From Yponomeuta sedellus (Eukaryota; Arthropoda; Insecta; Lepidoptera; Yponomeutidae): a DNA stretch of 64,000 nucleotides. Below are positions 22,698 to 34,064 of this stretch, piece after piece. Under the pieces are notes generated by a model. The model was not told where the DNA came from. It was given only the letters and a program-made list of their open reading frames with translations, and made no database searches. The position numbers and the translations under genes were made by a program. Each line of letters opens with the position of its first letter. Position 1 is the stretch's first letter. The stretch lies in assembly GCA_934045075.1 (NCBI GenBank), contig OW203730.1, positions 6,150,785 through 6,214,784 of the forward strand, read 5' to 3'.

Positions 22698-23256
22698 AAA
22701 ATTGCCAATCCACGATAGGCACACATGCTAATTAAGGCGAAGCTCTTTGCGAGAAGGCCTATGCCCTATTTCTGAATGATTCGCGATACTTTTACATAGT
22801 TATATATTAAAATTATTATTTAGTAAGTAAACCGTAATTACCTTATTTTCCGACGTATCGGCAGCGTTTCGCGATTTGACCGTTTAATATATTATAACTA
22901 TGCCCTGTTTAGTGGGACATATATGAGGGGGCTAGATAAAAAAAAAACTGTTATTTAGAAATTTGTAAAATGAAAAAAAAATTGAGCTATTACATATATT
23001 TCAATGCCGCATGTGGTAACTTAAGTATGGAACAATAACTTTTTTGCATTTTAGAGGTTTTCCAAGTAAAGTCGATCATTTCGATAGAACAACTCTATTA
23101 ACTTCCAATAAGATACTATTAAAGATAGTTTAAGTCGTATTATACGTACTGTTATACGTACTATAGAGTATGCATAATACATACATAGGTATGTAAATAA
23201 GACCTACGGTATCTTTATTAGTATTTTGTGTTTTTATTAATATAAAAGAGAAGACG

Positions 23257-23257
<1 letters not shown>
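22698..23257. other. Noncoding
   Basis: No gene is supported. GATTCGCGATACT at about 22779 recurs at 46207, and both are followed later by CGTTTAATATAT, suggesting a shared old repeat. Confidence 0.4.
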
Positions 23258-23295
<38 letters not shown>

Positions 23296-23312
23296 ACTAT
23301 CTATCTATCTAG
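23258..23312. repeat. (CTAT)n microsatellite
   Basis: About 13 units with one interruption. It directly precedes a minus-strand LINE 3' scrap (AAGCCCACTGCTGGGTATAG, 23322-23341), which fits a microsatellite at a LINE terminus. Confidence 0.85.
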
Positions 23313-23439
23313 CCCATGAATGAAGCCCACTGCTGGGTATAGGCCTCTTCCATTTCACGCCAACTCGTAGACGTTACGTATATTATAATCAGGCCCCACA
23401 AAATTATTTTTTTGGTTTGACTGTGTTTACATGTAGATG

Positions 23440-24040
23440 AATAAAATCTTTATTTGGTACTACCAATATTAAATACAATAGGTTAAGCTTCATATAAAGC
23501 TAAAGTTTATAAAGTACCAAAAAGGTTTCCGCTCAGCAGGACTATTTTAAAACCTATTAAGAGGCTAAAAATCCCACCCATGCCGGGATTCGAACCCGCG
23601 ATCTCTGGCTATCCGTGATTAGCTCAGTTGGATAGAGCGCTGGCACGGATAGCCAGAGGTTAAAAATAAAAATAGTATAATCATGTGGGTACTGCGATAT
23701 CATTCTGATGTAAAAACCTAACTGCAAAGTAGGTAGTCGGGGTTGTAAGTGATGCAATCTACTTCAGCCAGATGTCGCTGCCTGTACGTAATACAGAGAA
23801 TAGTGTAAAGAGGTTCGAAATTTCACTGATGCCGGTGAGTCGCCCATTAGCTCAGTTGGATAGAGTGCTGGCACGGATAGCCAGAGGTCGCGGGTTCGAA
23901 TCCCGGCATGGGTGGAATTTTTAGCCTCTAAATAGGTTTTTAAAATTGCCCTTAGCACGGATTAGTGCGTTAAAAATAAAAATAGTATAATCAGCAGGAC
24001 TGCTAAGGCATTAAGCTCAGGCGCTGATTTTCAGCGGATG
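23440..24040 (-). mobile_element. 3' UTR of the 39.4-kb-type LINE, interrupted by SINEs
   Basis: Minus-strand pieces 24040-24002 and 23533-23440 match the 3' UTR at about 44285-44450: TCAGGCATCCGCTGAAAATC, GAGCGGAAACCTTTTTGGTA and CCAAATAAAGATTTT occur in the same order. A 448-bp SINE composite (23544-23991) splits them and is flanked by a perfect duplication of CAGCAGGACT. Confidence 0.8.
23544..23991. mobile_element. tRNA-Ile-like SINE, inverted composite inside a LINE tail
   Basis: A minus-oriented stub (23544-23612) meets a plus-oriented stub (about 23614-23662) within the tRNA-like region, followed by a complete plus-oriented unit (about 23663-23940; tRNA-like part about 23842-23913) and the link segment to 23991. 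CAGCAGGACT lies at 23534-23543 and 23992-24001. Confidence 0.85.
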
Positions 24041-24305
24041 CCTGAGAACAAACTTAAAATAATCTCAGGTAAACAAAACACAAAATGAATGATTAGGCTT
24101 TTTTTATTGTTTTTTATACATCACTCACGCTTGTATCCCGGAGGGCTAAGCAGAGGCCAGGGTCTTCCACTTGCCACGTTCCAGACAAGTCTCTTTCGCT
24201 TCATCAACGTGCATTACTTGCCTGCAAACACGCCATATGTCCGCCTGGGAAGTCCCTTACCGACCCGTTCCACCCACAGTTGCCCGAAATCATATTTTTC
24301 ACGAC

Positions 24306-24482
24306 ATCGATATCAACCCTTTTATGCCCCCACTGTTGTGGCACGGGTCTCTTCCTGCGTCGCAGAAAGGTTAGGCCGTACTCCACCATGGAGACAGAGT
24401 CCTGGTTGACGGAGGATTGTAAGACAGTGGCAGGCCTTTCTGTCAGAAGTTGTCAAGCCGCCCATAAGGCCTATGACATGAT
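24306..24482 (-). mobile_element. 5S-derived SINE, 3' part
   Basis: The minus-strand copy runs from the family 3' end (TCGATATCAACCC at 24307) to TTGTCAAGCCGCCCATAAGG. It is diverged from the 34065 copy by scattered substitutions. The head is missing. Confidence 0.75.
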
Positions 24483-24834
24483 TGCGAGTAAATGAGATAC
24501 CAAGTTCAGTATTATTTTTTACATCAGTTTTTTACATTCATCAGTTACAAAATGGCTTACACACCTACCCATATTTCCCATCAGACGTTAAAGCTCGAAA
24601 AGGCAATAATAAACTGGCTACCGATAAACGAGGGTATTTGCCCCAGTTTTTCCAGATAGATGTCTTTTGCAGAGGAGTAAGCTTGGGCAGAAACATACGA
24701 AACGTAATTACGTAAAGAAACAAATTTTATTTAACGTACATTTTGATTCAATTTATTATTTCCGTAACAATTTTTAATACTAATGTTGTGAATGTATTTA
24801 GGCATTGGTATTATTCTTGTTTGCGTGTAATGAC

Positions 24835-24993
24835 ATCACACTTAATATTACAAAGGCGTAAGTTTGTGAGTGTGTATGTTTTCTGCTTCTTCACGTCTAA
24901 ACGGCTAAAGCAATTTTAATAATATTTGGCATGGAGTTAGATGACACCTTGGAGCACACATGGTAAAATCAATAAACCGCAGGTAACAGCTAG
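24835..24993 (+). mobile_element. Helitron-like short repeat
   Basis: It starts near CTTAATATTACAAAGGCG, contains TTCACGTCTAAACGGCTAAAG and ends GCAGGTAACAGCTAGT. These ends are typical of arthropod non-autonomous Helitron-like repeats (5' TAATATTA region, 3' CTAGT). An antisense relative lies at about 36400-36490. Confidence 0.55.
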
Positions 24994-25700
24994 TTTTTCA
25001 TGAGTAAGTATGGAATAAAAATAGACTATTCAAAGCCGCACTAAAAGTTTTTTGCAATGATTCGATAGGATATCAGTACAGCTCTGTACAACTTTGTAGT
25101 TTTATAACCGTCCATGGTCTTGATCAAAGTGTCTAGTGTCCACACCAATATATTATATATTTCTTACAACATAATTTAATCGGAAAGTTCATTATGTTTC
25201 TAATACTACAGCAAGCTGTAAAGGCCTAACCCTATTTCAATTTCAATATTCCTACCCGTGGGATGTGGCACTGTATGCTGAAACACAGTCTCTGCCTAGT
25301 TCAGCAACATAAGCTCATAAGCTAAATTGTCATCGGTTGGTTCTTACAGCTAAGTTAAATAAGTGGAATTGTTAATTGGAAACTATTTTTAAGAAATAAA
25401 CTATTTGTATTTGTAACGAGTTTGAAAAGTCAACATATCAGAAGGAGACCTATAGCCGGTTGCTACGCGGCACTTCAGTTATTAACGAGCGCATTTTATA
25501 GGTGAAAAGAAACTTGATAGAATCACTGGCCTTTGTCATTGGGAAAAGACGTAAAATATCGCTGGCGAGCGACTTCTTAGCGATATAACTCTTCGGGATG
25601 TTGCTAATGTTTCGTTACAGAATAAAAACTTTGGTCTATACCAATTTGCTTCTATTTCAGCAGGAAACGTTATACTCTGATATTCGGTGTAGTATTAAGG
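24994..25700. other. Noncoding
   Basis: I see no gene, repeat boundary or strong secondary structure. Confidence 0.4.
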
Positions 25701-25705
25701 TAATA

Positions 25706-26045
25706 CTGCCTCATTGGACTAGGGGTAAGATAAGATAAGAATATTTATTACATTTATTATTGTATATCGAAAAGAAAGTTAGAGATACGGCAGATACAAA
25801 AGATATAATACAATTGGCGACCTTATTGCTTATAGCAATTTCATCCAGGCAACCTCCAATTGGAGAATTGGTATCGAGTTCGATTACCATGCTGGAGGTC
25901 CTTGGTTCGATTCCCACTGGGGTCGCCGTATAATTGTACAAATGACCTCATTCTGGGTGTATTTTTATGTTTGCAATTTCCTTGTCTGGTTACCATAACA
26001 TAGGTTATCTTATTTTGAGACCACGACAAGAGATTGTATTGTATG
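25706..26045 (+). mobile_element. tRNA-like SINE split by a LINE tail
   Basis: The SINE head begins CTGCCTCATTGGACTAGGGG (25706-25725) and resumes at about 25869 with TCGAGTTCGATTACCATG, then a B box in GGTTCGATTCCCACTGGGG and the family body. Between them, 25727-25860 is a minus-strand LINE 3' end (complement of the AATAAGGTCGCCAATTG type). GGTA at both edges may be a short target duplication. The LINE tail is therefore younger than the SINE. Confidence 0.6.
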
Positions 26046-27149
26046 GAAGTTATTCATTTATTAATACAAAAATATTGTTTATAGATATATAGATACAGAA
26101 CACTTTATTGTAGATAATAATATTATACTAGGAAAACATAAAATGTACAACAAAGCTCCGAGGAGAGAAAAATATTTAAATGTATCCAAAAAAAATTATA
26201 GAACATATATAAAATAAGTCACCATTATTTGTTCACACGACCGTCTGAAGACCAAAAAATCCGAAAAAAAAAGATAGAGCTTCAACTGAATTTGTAACTG
26301 AACCAGCCTTTTAGCAATCCAATATCCTATATCTTGACTAAAACACCCCGCCAATGAACCCATTCCCTTAGACCTATCTGCCATGCTTCACGCTTTGACG
26401 GCTCCCAGATACCAGCTGGATTTATGACCTGATAAAACTTGCCCAATTACGTTGAGCCGCCGCGTTAAGCTTAAACTCCACCATATGCCGTCACGATAGT
26501 ACAAAAGAGGGCGGGGTGGAAGGTCAACGCCGATTGGTGATAGCAGGACTTGTCTTGCAAATGGATTACCCCGATTAAGCTTGAGTGACCTTTAACTTCT
26601 GGTAGGGGTATGTAATTAGGTTTGGGCGTTCGGCAAATGTTCTGGGCTTTATCAGGAGTCTCTTGAGTCTTATACATTTTGAGATGGAATTGTTTTTTTT
26701 TTCTATTCAAATTAGATTACAGATATAAATATTTGAAAATCAATTGAAATTGATTTTTCTCCGCCGTTAGCCGAAAAACAATAATAATATATAGGTATGT
26801 TATTTTAAACAAATCAAAATCCATGTACAAAATTTCACATAATAAACCATTAAATCACTATACAATCAAACAGGAACAACAAACTGCACAAATTGTTACT
26901 GATACGTGTTACTGTTACTAATAGTTGAAAAACGTTAAACTTAAAAAAATAATGATAATGAAATTAAAATATGGATAAACGTACACAAAAGAGATGATAC
27001 TGAAAAGATATTTTTGCGTTTACAAATTTTATAGCATAAAAGTTTAGTAGTAGAAAGAAGTTATAAACATCAAATAAATTAGTAAACATAAACATAAATT
27101 CCAAAAATGACGATTACTTATCCTATTTAATGTATAGAAATATCTATAC
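26046..27149. other. Noncoding with a minus-strand LINE tail
   Basis: Positions 26085-26170 (GATACAGAACACTTTATTGT) look like the reverse complement of a LINE 3' terminus. The remainder, including less AT-rich DNA at 26390-26690, shows no recognisable gene. Confidence 0.4.
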
Positions 27150-27240
27150 GTGGTAGAGTATGGCCTCGCCTACCTGCGACGCAGGAAGGCGAGGCCTGAC
27201 CTGTTCCCAGCGGTGGGGACATACAAAGGGTCGATAACAA
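27150..27240 (+). mobile_element. 5S-derived SINE, variant 3' end
   Basis: GTGGTAGAGTATGGCCTCGC, CTGCGACGCAGGAAGGC and GTGGGGACATACAAAGGGTC match the family tail, but the segment around the GCAGG hairpin has diverged (CCTCGCCT/AGGCGAGG now forms a longer hairpin). Confidence 0.65.
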
Positions 27241-27971
27241 CAAACTTAAAAAAATGGTATTTCATAAAATAACTACTATTTTATTTACCTTGTTGCTAAC
27301 ATGCAGAAAGATTCATTATTTACCATCACGAATTTTAATTACAAACGCTAATAACGTATTTTCTTTTTCTGTTCATCCAAAAAACATCTACCGTCATCTC
27401 ACAAACTGGAAATTCTTATCAAGCCACAGATATACCAAGAAATATAATATCGCCGCTGTTGTAACCGCGGTCATTAATTTAGGCCAAAAAATGGGGGCCA
27501 CGAGACATGGCCGGGTCAAAACTGCGTAGCATAAATTTTTCAAGGGGGCCATTTGGAACTCTGCCGGTTTTTTGCATATCTGAATGTATCCAATTACCGG
27601 AAGGTCTCTAGACACAGCCCAAGTTAAGAGAGACGGAGTTTTAAGCTACATTACTAGTTCATGAAATACTAAGGGATGTTTTACGAATTGAGAAATTCAC
27701 TAATTAAATATAATACTTAAGTAACGTTCTATCACGCTCTTTTCTGAGAAATTCGAAGAGACAGCACTATTATTAACTATTTATTTTGTGGAATTCTTAA
27801 TTCAAAAACTGGCCTTAACTATTATACATCTTGCCTTTCTATCTTACGACGTACTGTATTAGTTCATAACTTAACATATAAGTTGTAGTGTAGATTTATC
27901 CAATACAAAATATACGCACAGGTTTCGTCATGGTTAAAATTATTAAAATGATTACAATGAAATAATACAAT
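27241..27971. other. Noncoding
   Basis: A 91-codon open frame at 27254-27529 has no motif. No gene is supported. Confidence 0.4.
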
Positions 27972-28174
27972 GACACCTCTGTGGCGCAGCGGTAGTGCAT
28001 CTGCCTACAATACGAGAGGTCTCGAGTTCGGACTCCGGCTGGGGACAAAAATAAAACCCCAGGTCTTGGATGTTTACATGTTTGTGACGTCTTTTTTTTT
28101 AGTTCCCACAATACAGGGTAGCCTAGTGCGGGGCCAGATGCAATTTATGTGCCTTTATGTAAATGTTATGTTAT
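27972..28174 (+). mobile_element. tRNA-Gly-like SINE
   Basis: The head contains CTCTGTGGCGCAGCGGTAG and a decayed B box (GAGTTCGGACTCC), followed by the A-run, CTTGGATGTTTACATG and the AATGTTATGTTATAA end. It lies directly upstream of an RT remnant. Confidence 0.75.
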
Positions 28175-28201
28175 AATATGGTCTCAAAACAATGTATGCC
28201 T

Positions 28202-29185
28202 GCTGCAGGAGGATTTATAGCAAATCTTTCAATGGAGCATCAGGAATAAACTGCCTCTAAACATAAAAAAAATGTAAATTTATATGTTTTTCAAAGAAAA
28301 AGACATTAACTTCAGGCAATTATAACTTGAACGGGACAAATCTTGAAATGGTCCCTGAAATACGTGATTTAGGTGTCGTACTGGACAGTCATCTAACATT
28401 CAATGCTCACATTGACAAAATGGTTAAAAAAGGTCTTTCTATGTTGGAATTTATTTGGCGCAACTGCCGAGAATTCAGGAACGTAAATGCTCTTAAAATA
28501 GCGTACTGCGCATTGGTGCGCAGCTCCTTGGAGTATTGCTCTACAATTTGGAGTCCTCATTACAATTGTCACATTGATAGGATTGAAAGAGTACAGAAAC
28601 GTTTCCTTTATTATCTGAGCTGCCATCAGGGCCGGCGTCGCTCTTTAGCACATTACTCTGACCGATTGCGTCATTTCAACCTTTTGTCTCTGAAAGATAG
28701 ACGTCTGACCAGATATTTTTGTTTATAATTTTTCGTAACAAGGTATTATGTCCTCAACTACTTTCAAAATTCAGTTTTGTGGTTCCTCGTCGCGGAGCCA
28801 GAGTCGTTAATTACCGTCTATTTTATCTTCGTTCTGCAAGAACCAATATTGGCAAATATTCAATAATTAACATATTATGTAGACAACATAATCAACTTTT
28901 TGTAAAAGATTCTCAGAAATTCGATTTATTTGCATGTACGCTTAGTAAATTTAGATCAAATTTGATCCAATTAGGGTCAACATCATCCATACCTGAAAAT
29001 GTAACCTAGTGCTTTTATTGATTTTGGTTCCAATATGTAATCGCGCCAACTTGTAGTGCGTAAGTCTTACATGTTATGTGATGTGAATGTTGTGTTTTTC
29101 AGTTATTGGATTCACACTGTGGCTTGATTTATTGTAAATTGTGTCTATATTTGTAAAGTGTGCGTTTGTTGAAAAACCTAATAAA
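28202..29185 (+). pseudogene. CR1/Jockey-type LINE RT C-terminal remnant
   Basis: Readable from about 28202: FQWSIRNKLPLNIKK, a one-base gain in an A-run near 28273, then CKFICFSKKK. It continues with EIRDLGVVLDSHLTFNAHID, ALVRSSLEYCSTIWSPHY and HIDRIERVQKRFL. The frame shifts near 28715 and continues at 28719-29009 with NKVLCPQLLSKFSFVVPRRG. Catalytic motifs A-C lie upstream and are absent, so the copy is 5'-truncated. A T- and G-rich 3' UTR runs to TAATAAATAAAT (about 29170-29181). Confidence 0.8.
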
Positions 29186-30030
29186 TAAATATTTACATTA
29201 ATCACATGAAAATAATAAAAACTAATCCAATAAATTGCTTTGAGCCACTTACGACTCAAAAGTCCCGATAACTTAACACTGGCCTTGTTGCCGCGCAACA
29301 CAGCGTAAGAAATCCTTTGGCCGAGTTATGCCCCAGTTCAAAAGTCCACGTCCCTTTATTATTTACCCCAAAGTTCTTATTTAAAAGGTCGCGGCTTTAA
29401 AAAACATGTTTTGGTGAAATAAACTTACCATCATGCATTTCAATTAATATAATGAGTTCCACCCGACAAAAAAACGCATCCTAATTCAAAACTACAAGTT
29501 AGTATGTCGTGTGAAACTCTACTATTTTAACAAGGCAAGGACTTCATAAACATGGCCTTACTACCGGACAAAGCTCATTTATTACGATCGACCATCGCGT
29601 GAAAAAATATAGCGAATGTAACTATATTTGGATCATCGTTCTTCTCATCTACTGTCACTCGTAACTTGGCCCGTTAATACCATTGCGTACCGGAATTATG
29701 CCCCCATAAGCCGGAGAGTTTTATATGATACCTACTCCAGTGTTATTATGAACACTGCCGTTATGTTACTTTTGTCGGCAGCGGTGATTTCAGGGCCCAT
29801 AATGTGCGCTGTTACAAATGCTCGCATGGGCGTAACAATAATGCTGAATATGCTATACACGCTGGGAATTTGTGAATCTGGCAACGTTTGAGCGGTAACG
29901 TTGGGCGGATTGTGATTTATAATCTGATTTTTCACGCTTATCTGCTGTTAATTCAGTGTATGAAGCAAACAACTTTTTGTTTCAGATTAGGTGTTATTAC
30001 CGACGAAGATTAGATGTTATTACAAACGAA
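29186..30030. other. Noncoding, with one unverified exon-like frame
   Basis: Positions 29236-29303 (TTGCTTTGAGCCACTTACG, then CCGATAACTTAACACTGGCC) are an inverted copy of 18375-18462, an unnamed dispersed repeat. A 67-codon minus-strand frame (29732-29935) ends near a GTAGGT donor-like site but has no recognised domain. A 23-bp tandem duplication lies at 29985-30030. Confidence 0.4.
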
Positions 30031-30217
30031 GACCTCTGTGGCGTAGCGGTAACGCGTCTGCCTACCATGCAAGAAGTCCCGGGTTCGAATCTCGGCTGGG
30101 AACAAAAAAAAAAGCCCCGGTCTTGGATGTTTACATGTTTGTTCCCACGACACAGGGTATCCTAGTGTGGGATCAAAAGCAATGTATGTGCTTGTATTTA
30201 AATGTTATGTTATGTTA
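30031..30217 (+). mobile_element. tRNA-Gly-like SINE
   Basis: The A box lies in TGTGGCGTAGCGGTAACGCG and the B box in GGTTCGAATCTC, followed by the family body with a short deletion (the GTGATGTCGTTG segment is missing) and an ATGTTATGTTATG end. Confidence 0.8.
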
Positions 30218-30773
30218 GGTAGACAAGGAAAGAAGATTATTCACACGCGTTTAACTGCGGTATATCAAACGTGTTGGAATGACACTTCACATGCAAATGA
30301 AACATGCCACTGTCAGTTCCATGTTTACTTGCAGTAAAAATACTCACGTACTTGAGAAACAAATTTACAAATCAGGAAAATCTGAGTTAACCGTTACTTG
30401 ACCTTATAATTATTAGAAAATTCTCATTAGCTAATATAAGTCAGTATAAATTAATATAAGAAAATGAGAACATTATTAATTTAGCTACTTAATTAGGTAC
30501 TCAACAACGTTTACCCACTTGAATGTAAGAAATTAATTTCCGGATTAAATTACTGCACTCCAACAAATTAATAAAAAACCGTAATCCACGTGGTGTATTC
30601 ATATTCGCAGCCACATTGGGTTGAAGTCACGTAATTTTTACTCTTAATTTACACACTTTATAGCGTTAGACAAGTAGACGACTGCTTTTATAAGAGTTGT
30701 AACGTTGTGTTTCTTTACGACCGGTGCATTTACGACAACGTGATTATTAATAGTGCTGGAGGTCATCACGGTT
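30218..30773. other. Noncoding
   Basis: AT-rich. No gene or repeat is recognised. Confidence 0.4.
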
Positions 30774-31035
30774 AACACCAGCGTAGCATACACACACCAG
30801 CGTAGCCCACTTTTAGAATCAGCGTAATCTCATTTAGCACGTGCGTATCGTGCTTGCTTCAGCGTAGCGCGCGCAGAATCACCGTAGTCACGTGGAGCAC
30901 CTGCGTAGCATATTCGTAGCATCAGCGTAGCGCGCGCACAGAATCAGCGTAGTCACGTGAAACTCCTGCGTAGCGTACTCGTAGCATCTTCACAGCGCGC
31001 GTGCAGAATTCATGTATGACATCAGCGTACACGGC
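30774..31035. repeat. GC-rich minisatellite, about 64-bp period, with CACGTG sites
   Basis: Degenerate units built around CAGCGTAGCGCGCGCAGAATC recur at about 30861, 30922 and (decayed) 30990, with shorter CAGCGTAG motifs upstream. CACGTG E-boxes lie at 30838-30843, 30889-30894 and 30954-30959. The block is much GC-richer than its surroundings. Any regulatory role is speculation; no adjacent gene is seen. Confidence 0.75.
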
Positions 31036-31670
31036 ATCTGCTAATTGTAACCCGAGGGTACATTCAACATGTATGAATAATTCGCAGAATCTAGATTCAC
31101 CCCAGCTGGAGTAATATGATACAGGCATACCACGGCCGGTTTACCGACATTTTCCCTCTGCCATAAATGCAGCCTCCAGCCACGTAAAATCCAATGACGC
31201 CCCTCTATCAGTTATCAGGGGCATGTTGACAACCACTCACGTGTACTCTACGGGGTTGTAGGGAGTGCTTTAGGGATGGGAACACAGCAAGTTGTATAAA
31301 GTCTTTTCGAAATTTGAAAAGAAAAGAAAGTTTTTACAATTGCGGACTGAAAATATTAATGATGTTTAAAATAAGATTATCTACCAAAAAATATGCAGTA
31401 ATTTATGAAACAAGGTACTCATTGCCATTTATAAATTATGAAGCACCTATTCAAACAACGGTTTTGATGAGTTCTCGAGAGTTAAACTTATTTCTTATTT
31501 TAATTAATTGTATGTTACCTATTTTATCTCTTTGCCAGGTAAAAATAGACAAGAAAGAAGGATCTCTTATCAGATCTGTGACCTAATCATGCGCACCATA
31601 GACAATCCTAGTCGTCTAATTGTCAAATTCTATACTAACTTGGTGGTTTTGCTACTATAACTTCACAAAT
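31036..31670. other. Noncoding flank of the satellite
   Basis: A 90-codon open frame at 31314-31586 shows no motif. No gene is supported. Confidence 0.4.
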
Positions 31671-32970
31671 ATACATAATTTACAAAACAAAATAATTATT
31701 GGTATATGCCCTCTCTAAGGAAAGTCAAGTGTCAAGTTGACGGGTTCAAAATCGTCTCTTCTTTAATTTTAAACTCTCTGTTACTCGGTATAGACAGCTT
31801 AACTAACGTAAACAGTGGAAACTAATCGCAACCAATTTAGAGCTATTGGTATTGGTGACGGTTTGGGTTTCCGCAACTCGAATACAAATGAGCCTATTTT
31901 GCGTGAAAATGGGCTCATTTGTAGTTAGATATACATAATTTACAAAACAAAATAATTATTGGTATATGCCCTCTCTAAGTAAAGTCAAGTGTCAAGTTGA
32001 CGGGTTCAAAATCGTCTCTTCTTTAATTTTAAACTCTCTGTTACTCGGTATAGACAGCATAACTAACGTAAACAGTGGAAACTAATCGCAACCAATTTAG
32101 AGCTATTGGTATTGGTGACGGTTTGGGTTTCCGCAACTCGACTACAAATGAGCCTATTTTGCGTGAAAATGGGCTCATTTGTAGTTAGATATACATAATT
32201 TACAAAACAAAATAATTATTGGTATATGCCCTCTCTAAGTAAAGTCAAGTGTCAAGTTGACGGGTTCAAAATCGTCTCTTCTTTAATTTTAAACTCTCTG
32301 TTACTCGGTATAGACAGCTTAACTAACGTAAACAGTGGAAACTAATCGCAACCAATTTAGAGCTATTGGTATTGGTGACGGTTTGGGTTTCCGCAACTCG
32401 ACTACAAATGAGCCTATTTTGCGTGAAAATGGGCTCATTTGTAGTTAGATATACATAATTTACAAAACAAAATAATTATTGGTATATGCCCTCTCTAAGT
32501 AAAGTCAAGTGTCAAGTTGACGGGTTCAAAATCGTCTCTTCTTTAATTTTAAACTCTCTGTTACTCGGTATAGACAGCTTAACTAACGTAAACAGTGGAA
32601 ACTAATCGCAACCAATTTAGAGCTATTGGTATTGGTGACGGTTTGGGTTTCCGCAACTCGACTACAAATGAGCCTATTTTGCGTGAAAATGGGCTCATTT
32701 GTAGTTAGATATACATAATTTACAAAACAAAATAATTATTGGTATATGCCCTCTCTAAGTAAAGTCAAGTGTCAAGTTGACGGGTTCAAAATCGTCTCTT
32801 CTTTAATTTTAAACTCTCTGTTACTCGGTATAGACAGCTTAACTAACGTAAACAGTGGAAACTAATCGCAACCAATTTAGAGCTATTGGTATTGGTGACG
32901 GTTTGGGTTTCCGCAACTCGACTACAAATGAGCCTATTTTGCGTAAAAATGGGCTCATTTGTAGTTAGAG
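31671..32970. repeat. 260-bp satellite, five tandem copies
   Basis: Five units of exactly 260 bp start at 31671, 31931, 32191, 32451 and 32711. Only a handful of substitutions separate them (for example AAGG/AAGT in unit 1, AGCAT/AGCTT in unit 2 and GCGTAAAA/GCGTGAAA in unit 5). Each unit ends in a hairpin: ACTACAAATGAGCC, a 17-nt loop, then GGCTCATTTGTAGT. The array starts and stops on whole-unit boundaries. There is no long ORF. It may be the internal array of a Helitron-like or other non-autonomous element, or a young satellite. Confidence 0.95.
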
Positions 32971-33405
32971 CTATCTTTAAATGATTTTTAGCCAATCGTG
33001 GACTTAATGTACACAAATTACGGATTATACGTAATTCTAAAACAAATCATTAAAATAATCTATCGACATCTTCGTAAGACGTGCCTCACTATCCCTTAAC
33101 CCATTGGACCGTATTTGAAAGTCGGATGCGTCTGTGATCTCTTCAAAGGTGTATAGACCTTATTTACACACAGTTGCCGCTTCTATATATTATATGAACT
33201 TTGCTTAAACTTTGGCGTTACAAAGACTGTACTAAAACTAGATTTGGTGAATGAGGAAAAGATTCACTGCCTTGCTTATAGCTTTACGATTCCACTAAAA
33301 CGCTGCTAGATGCGTTTGATCTATGGTTAGGTTAGGTTCCTAGTTAAATAACTACCATAAACTACTTTAGTCAGTTTTTTTGGAGTGTTCTAAGGATTAT
33401 TGTTT
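32971..33405. other. Noncoding
   Basis: No gene or recognised repeat. Confidence 0.4.
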
Positions 33406-33560
33406 TTATAAATAAGGGCGTAAGAAGGTTGGTACTGTTGAGTGGCAAGACTTACTGTTGGTACTGTTGGGTGACCCTAGATGTCATAGGTTCGATTCTC
33501 GCTTTTGTTTTTTTTTTTCTGATGTCTACGCACAAAATTTACGATTACGATTATTATTAA
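33406..33560 (+). mobile_element. Degenerate tRNA-like SINE
   Basis: GTTGGTACTGTTG occurs twice (about 33429 and 33455), followed by ATAGGTTCGATTCTCGC (B-box region), a T-run and an ACAAAATTTACGATTACGAT tail. The A-box part seems duplicated. Confidence 0.45.
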
Positions 33561-33884
33561 ATTTTTAATTGCACCAGTAAAGGTTGACTTAGCTGGCGGG
33601 CTTAATACTAGTAAAATAGTATTTTAGTATTAAGACTCATAATTTGATATGGGTTTGGTTAGGTTACTAAACTAAGGTCTAAAACTATGGTCTGAAAGTT
33701 AAAGTATGTTTTTTATTCAATTTAGCGTACAAATTTTATTGAAACTAACTGAACGTTACTGACGTAGGTGTCCGTGTTAGCCTCATAATTGGCGTTGACG
33801 TATGTAATTACCCTAGGCACTAGGGTTTCCGCCAAGTTTATATTCAGAGTGAGTTGTATTGCTGCTTCAAGTTCACAAATGTAC

Positions 33885-33985
33885 GTGATTTTGAAAAACA
33901 AAGTCATTGGTACGTGCCTAGTTTCGAACCCACGACCTTCCGTATAAGAGGTCAGCGTTCCACCGCTGGGCTACTACTGCTATGA
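33885..33985 (-). mobile_element. tRNA-like SINE head
   Basis: On the minus strand, CAGCGGTGGAACGCTGACCT and GTGGGTTCGAAAC form A- and B-box regions, followed by TACCAATGACTTTG. A relative of the body lies on the plus strand at 63300-63390 (GATCGATTCCCGACGCGGG, then TACCAATGACTTTGTTTTC). Confidence 0.55.
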
Positions 33986-34064
33986 TATTAGCGAGTAGGT
34001 TTTCCAGCAATTATTGTAGAAATTTCGTGGACAAAGAAAGATTTCAAAGCAGTAAATAGTCATA

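Noticed and set aside
22122..22718. 198-codon open frame of Phe-Ile-His-Ser then Leu-Thr-His-Ser repeats
   Set aside because: It is the translation of a 4-bp microsatellite; all frames of such a tract stay open. There is no promoter or conserved flank.
29628..29891. Host membrane protein gene on the plus strand
   Set aside because: An 87-codon frame with some hydrophobic residues but no start context, homology or splice support; the opposite strand is equally open.
31671..32970. CRISPR or coding tandem array
   Set aside because: The 260-bp units are nearly identical throughout, without short repeat/spacer structure or an open frame.
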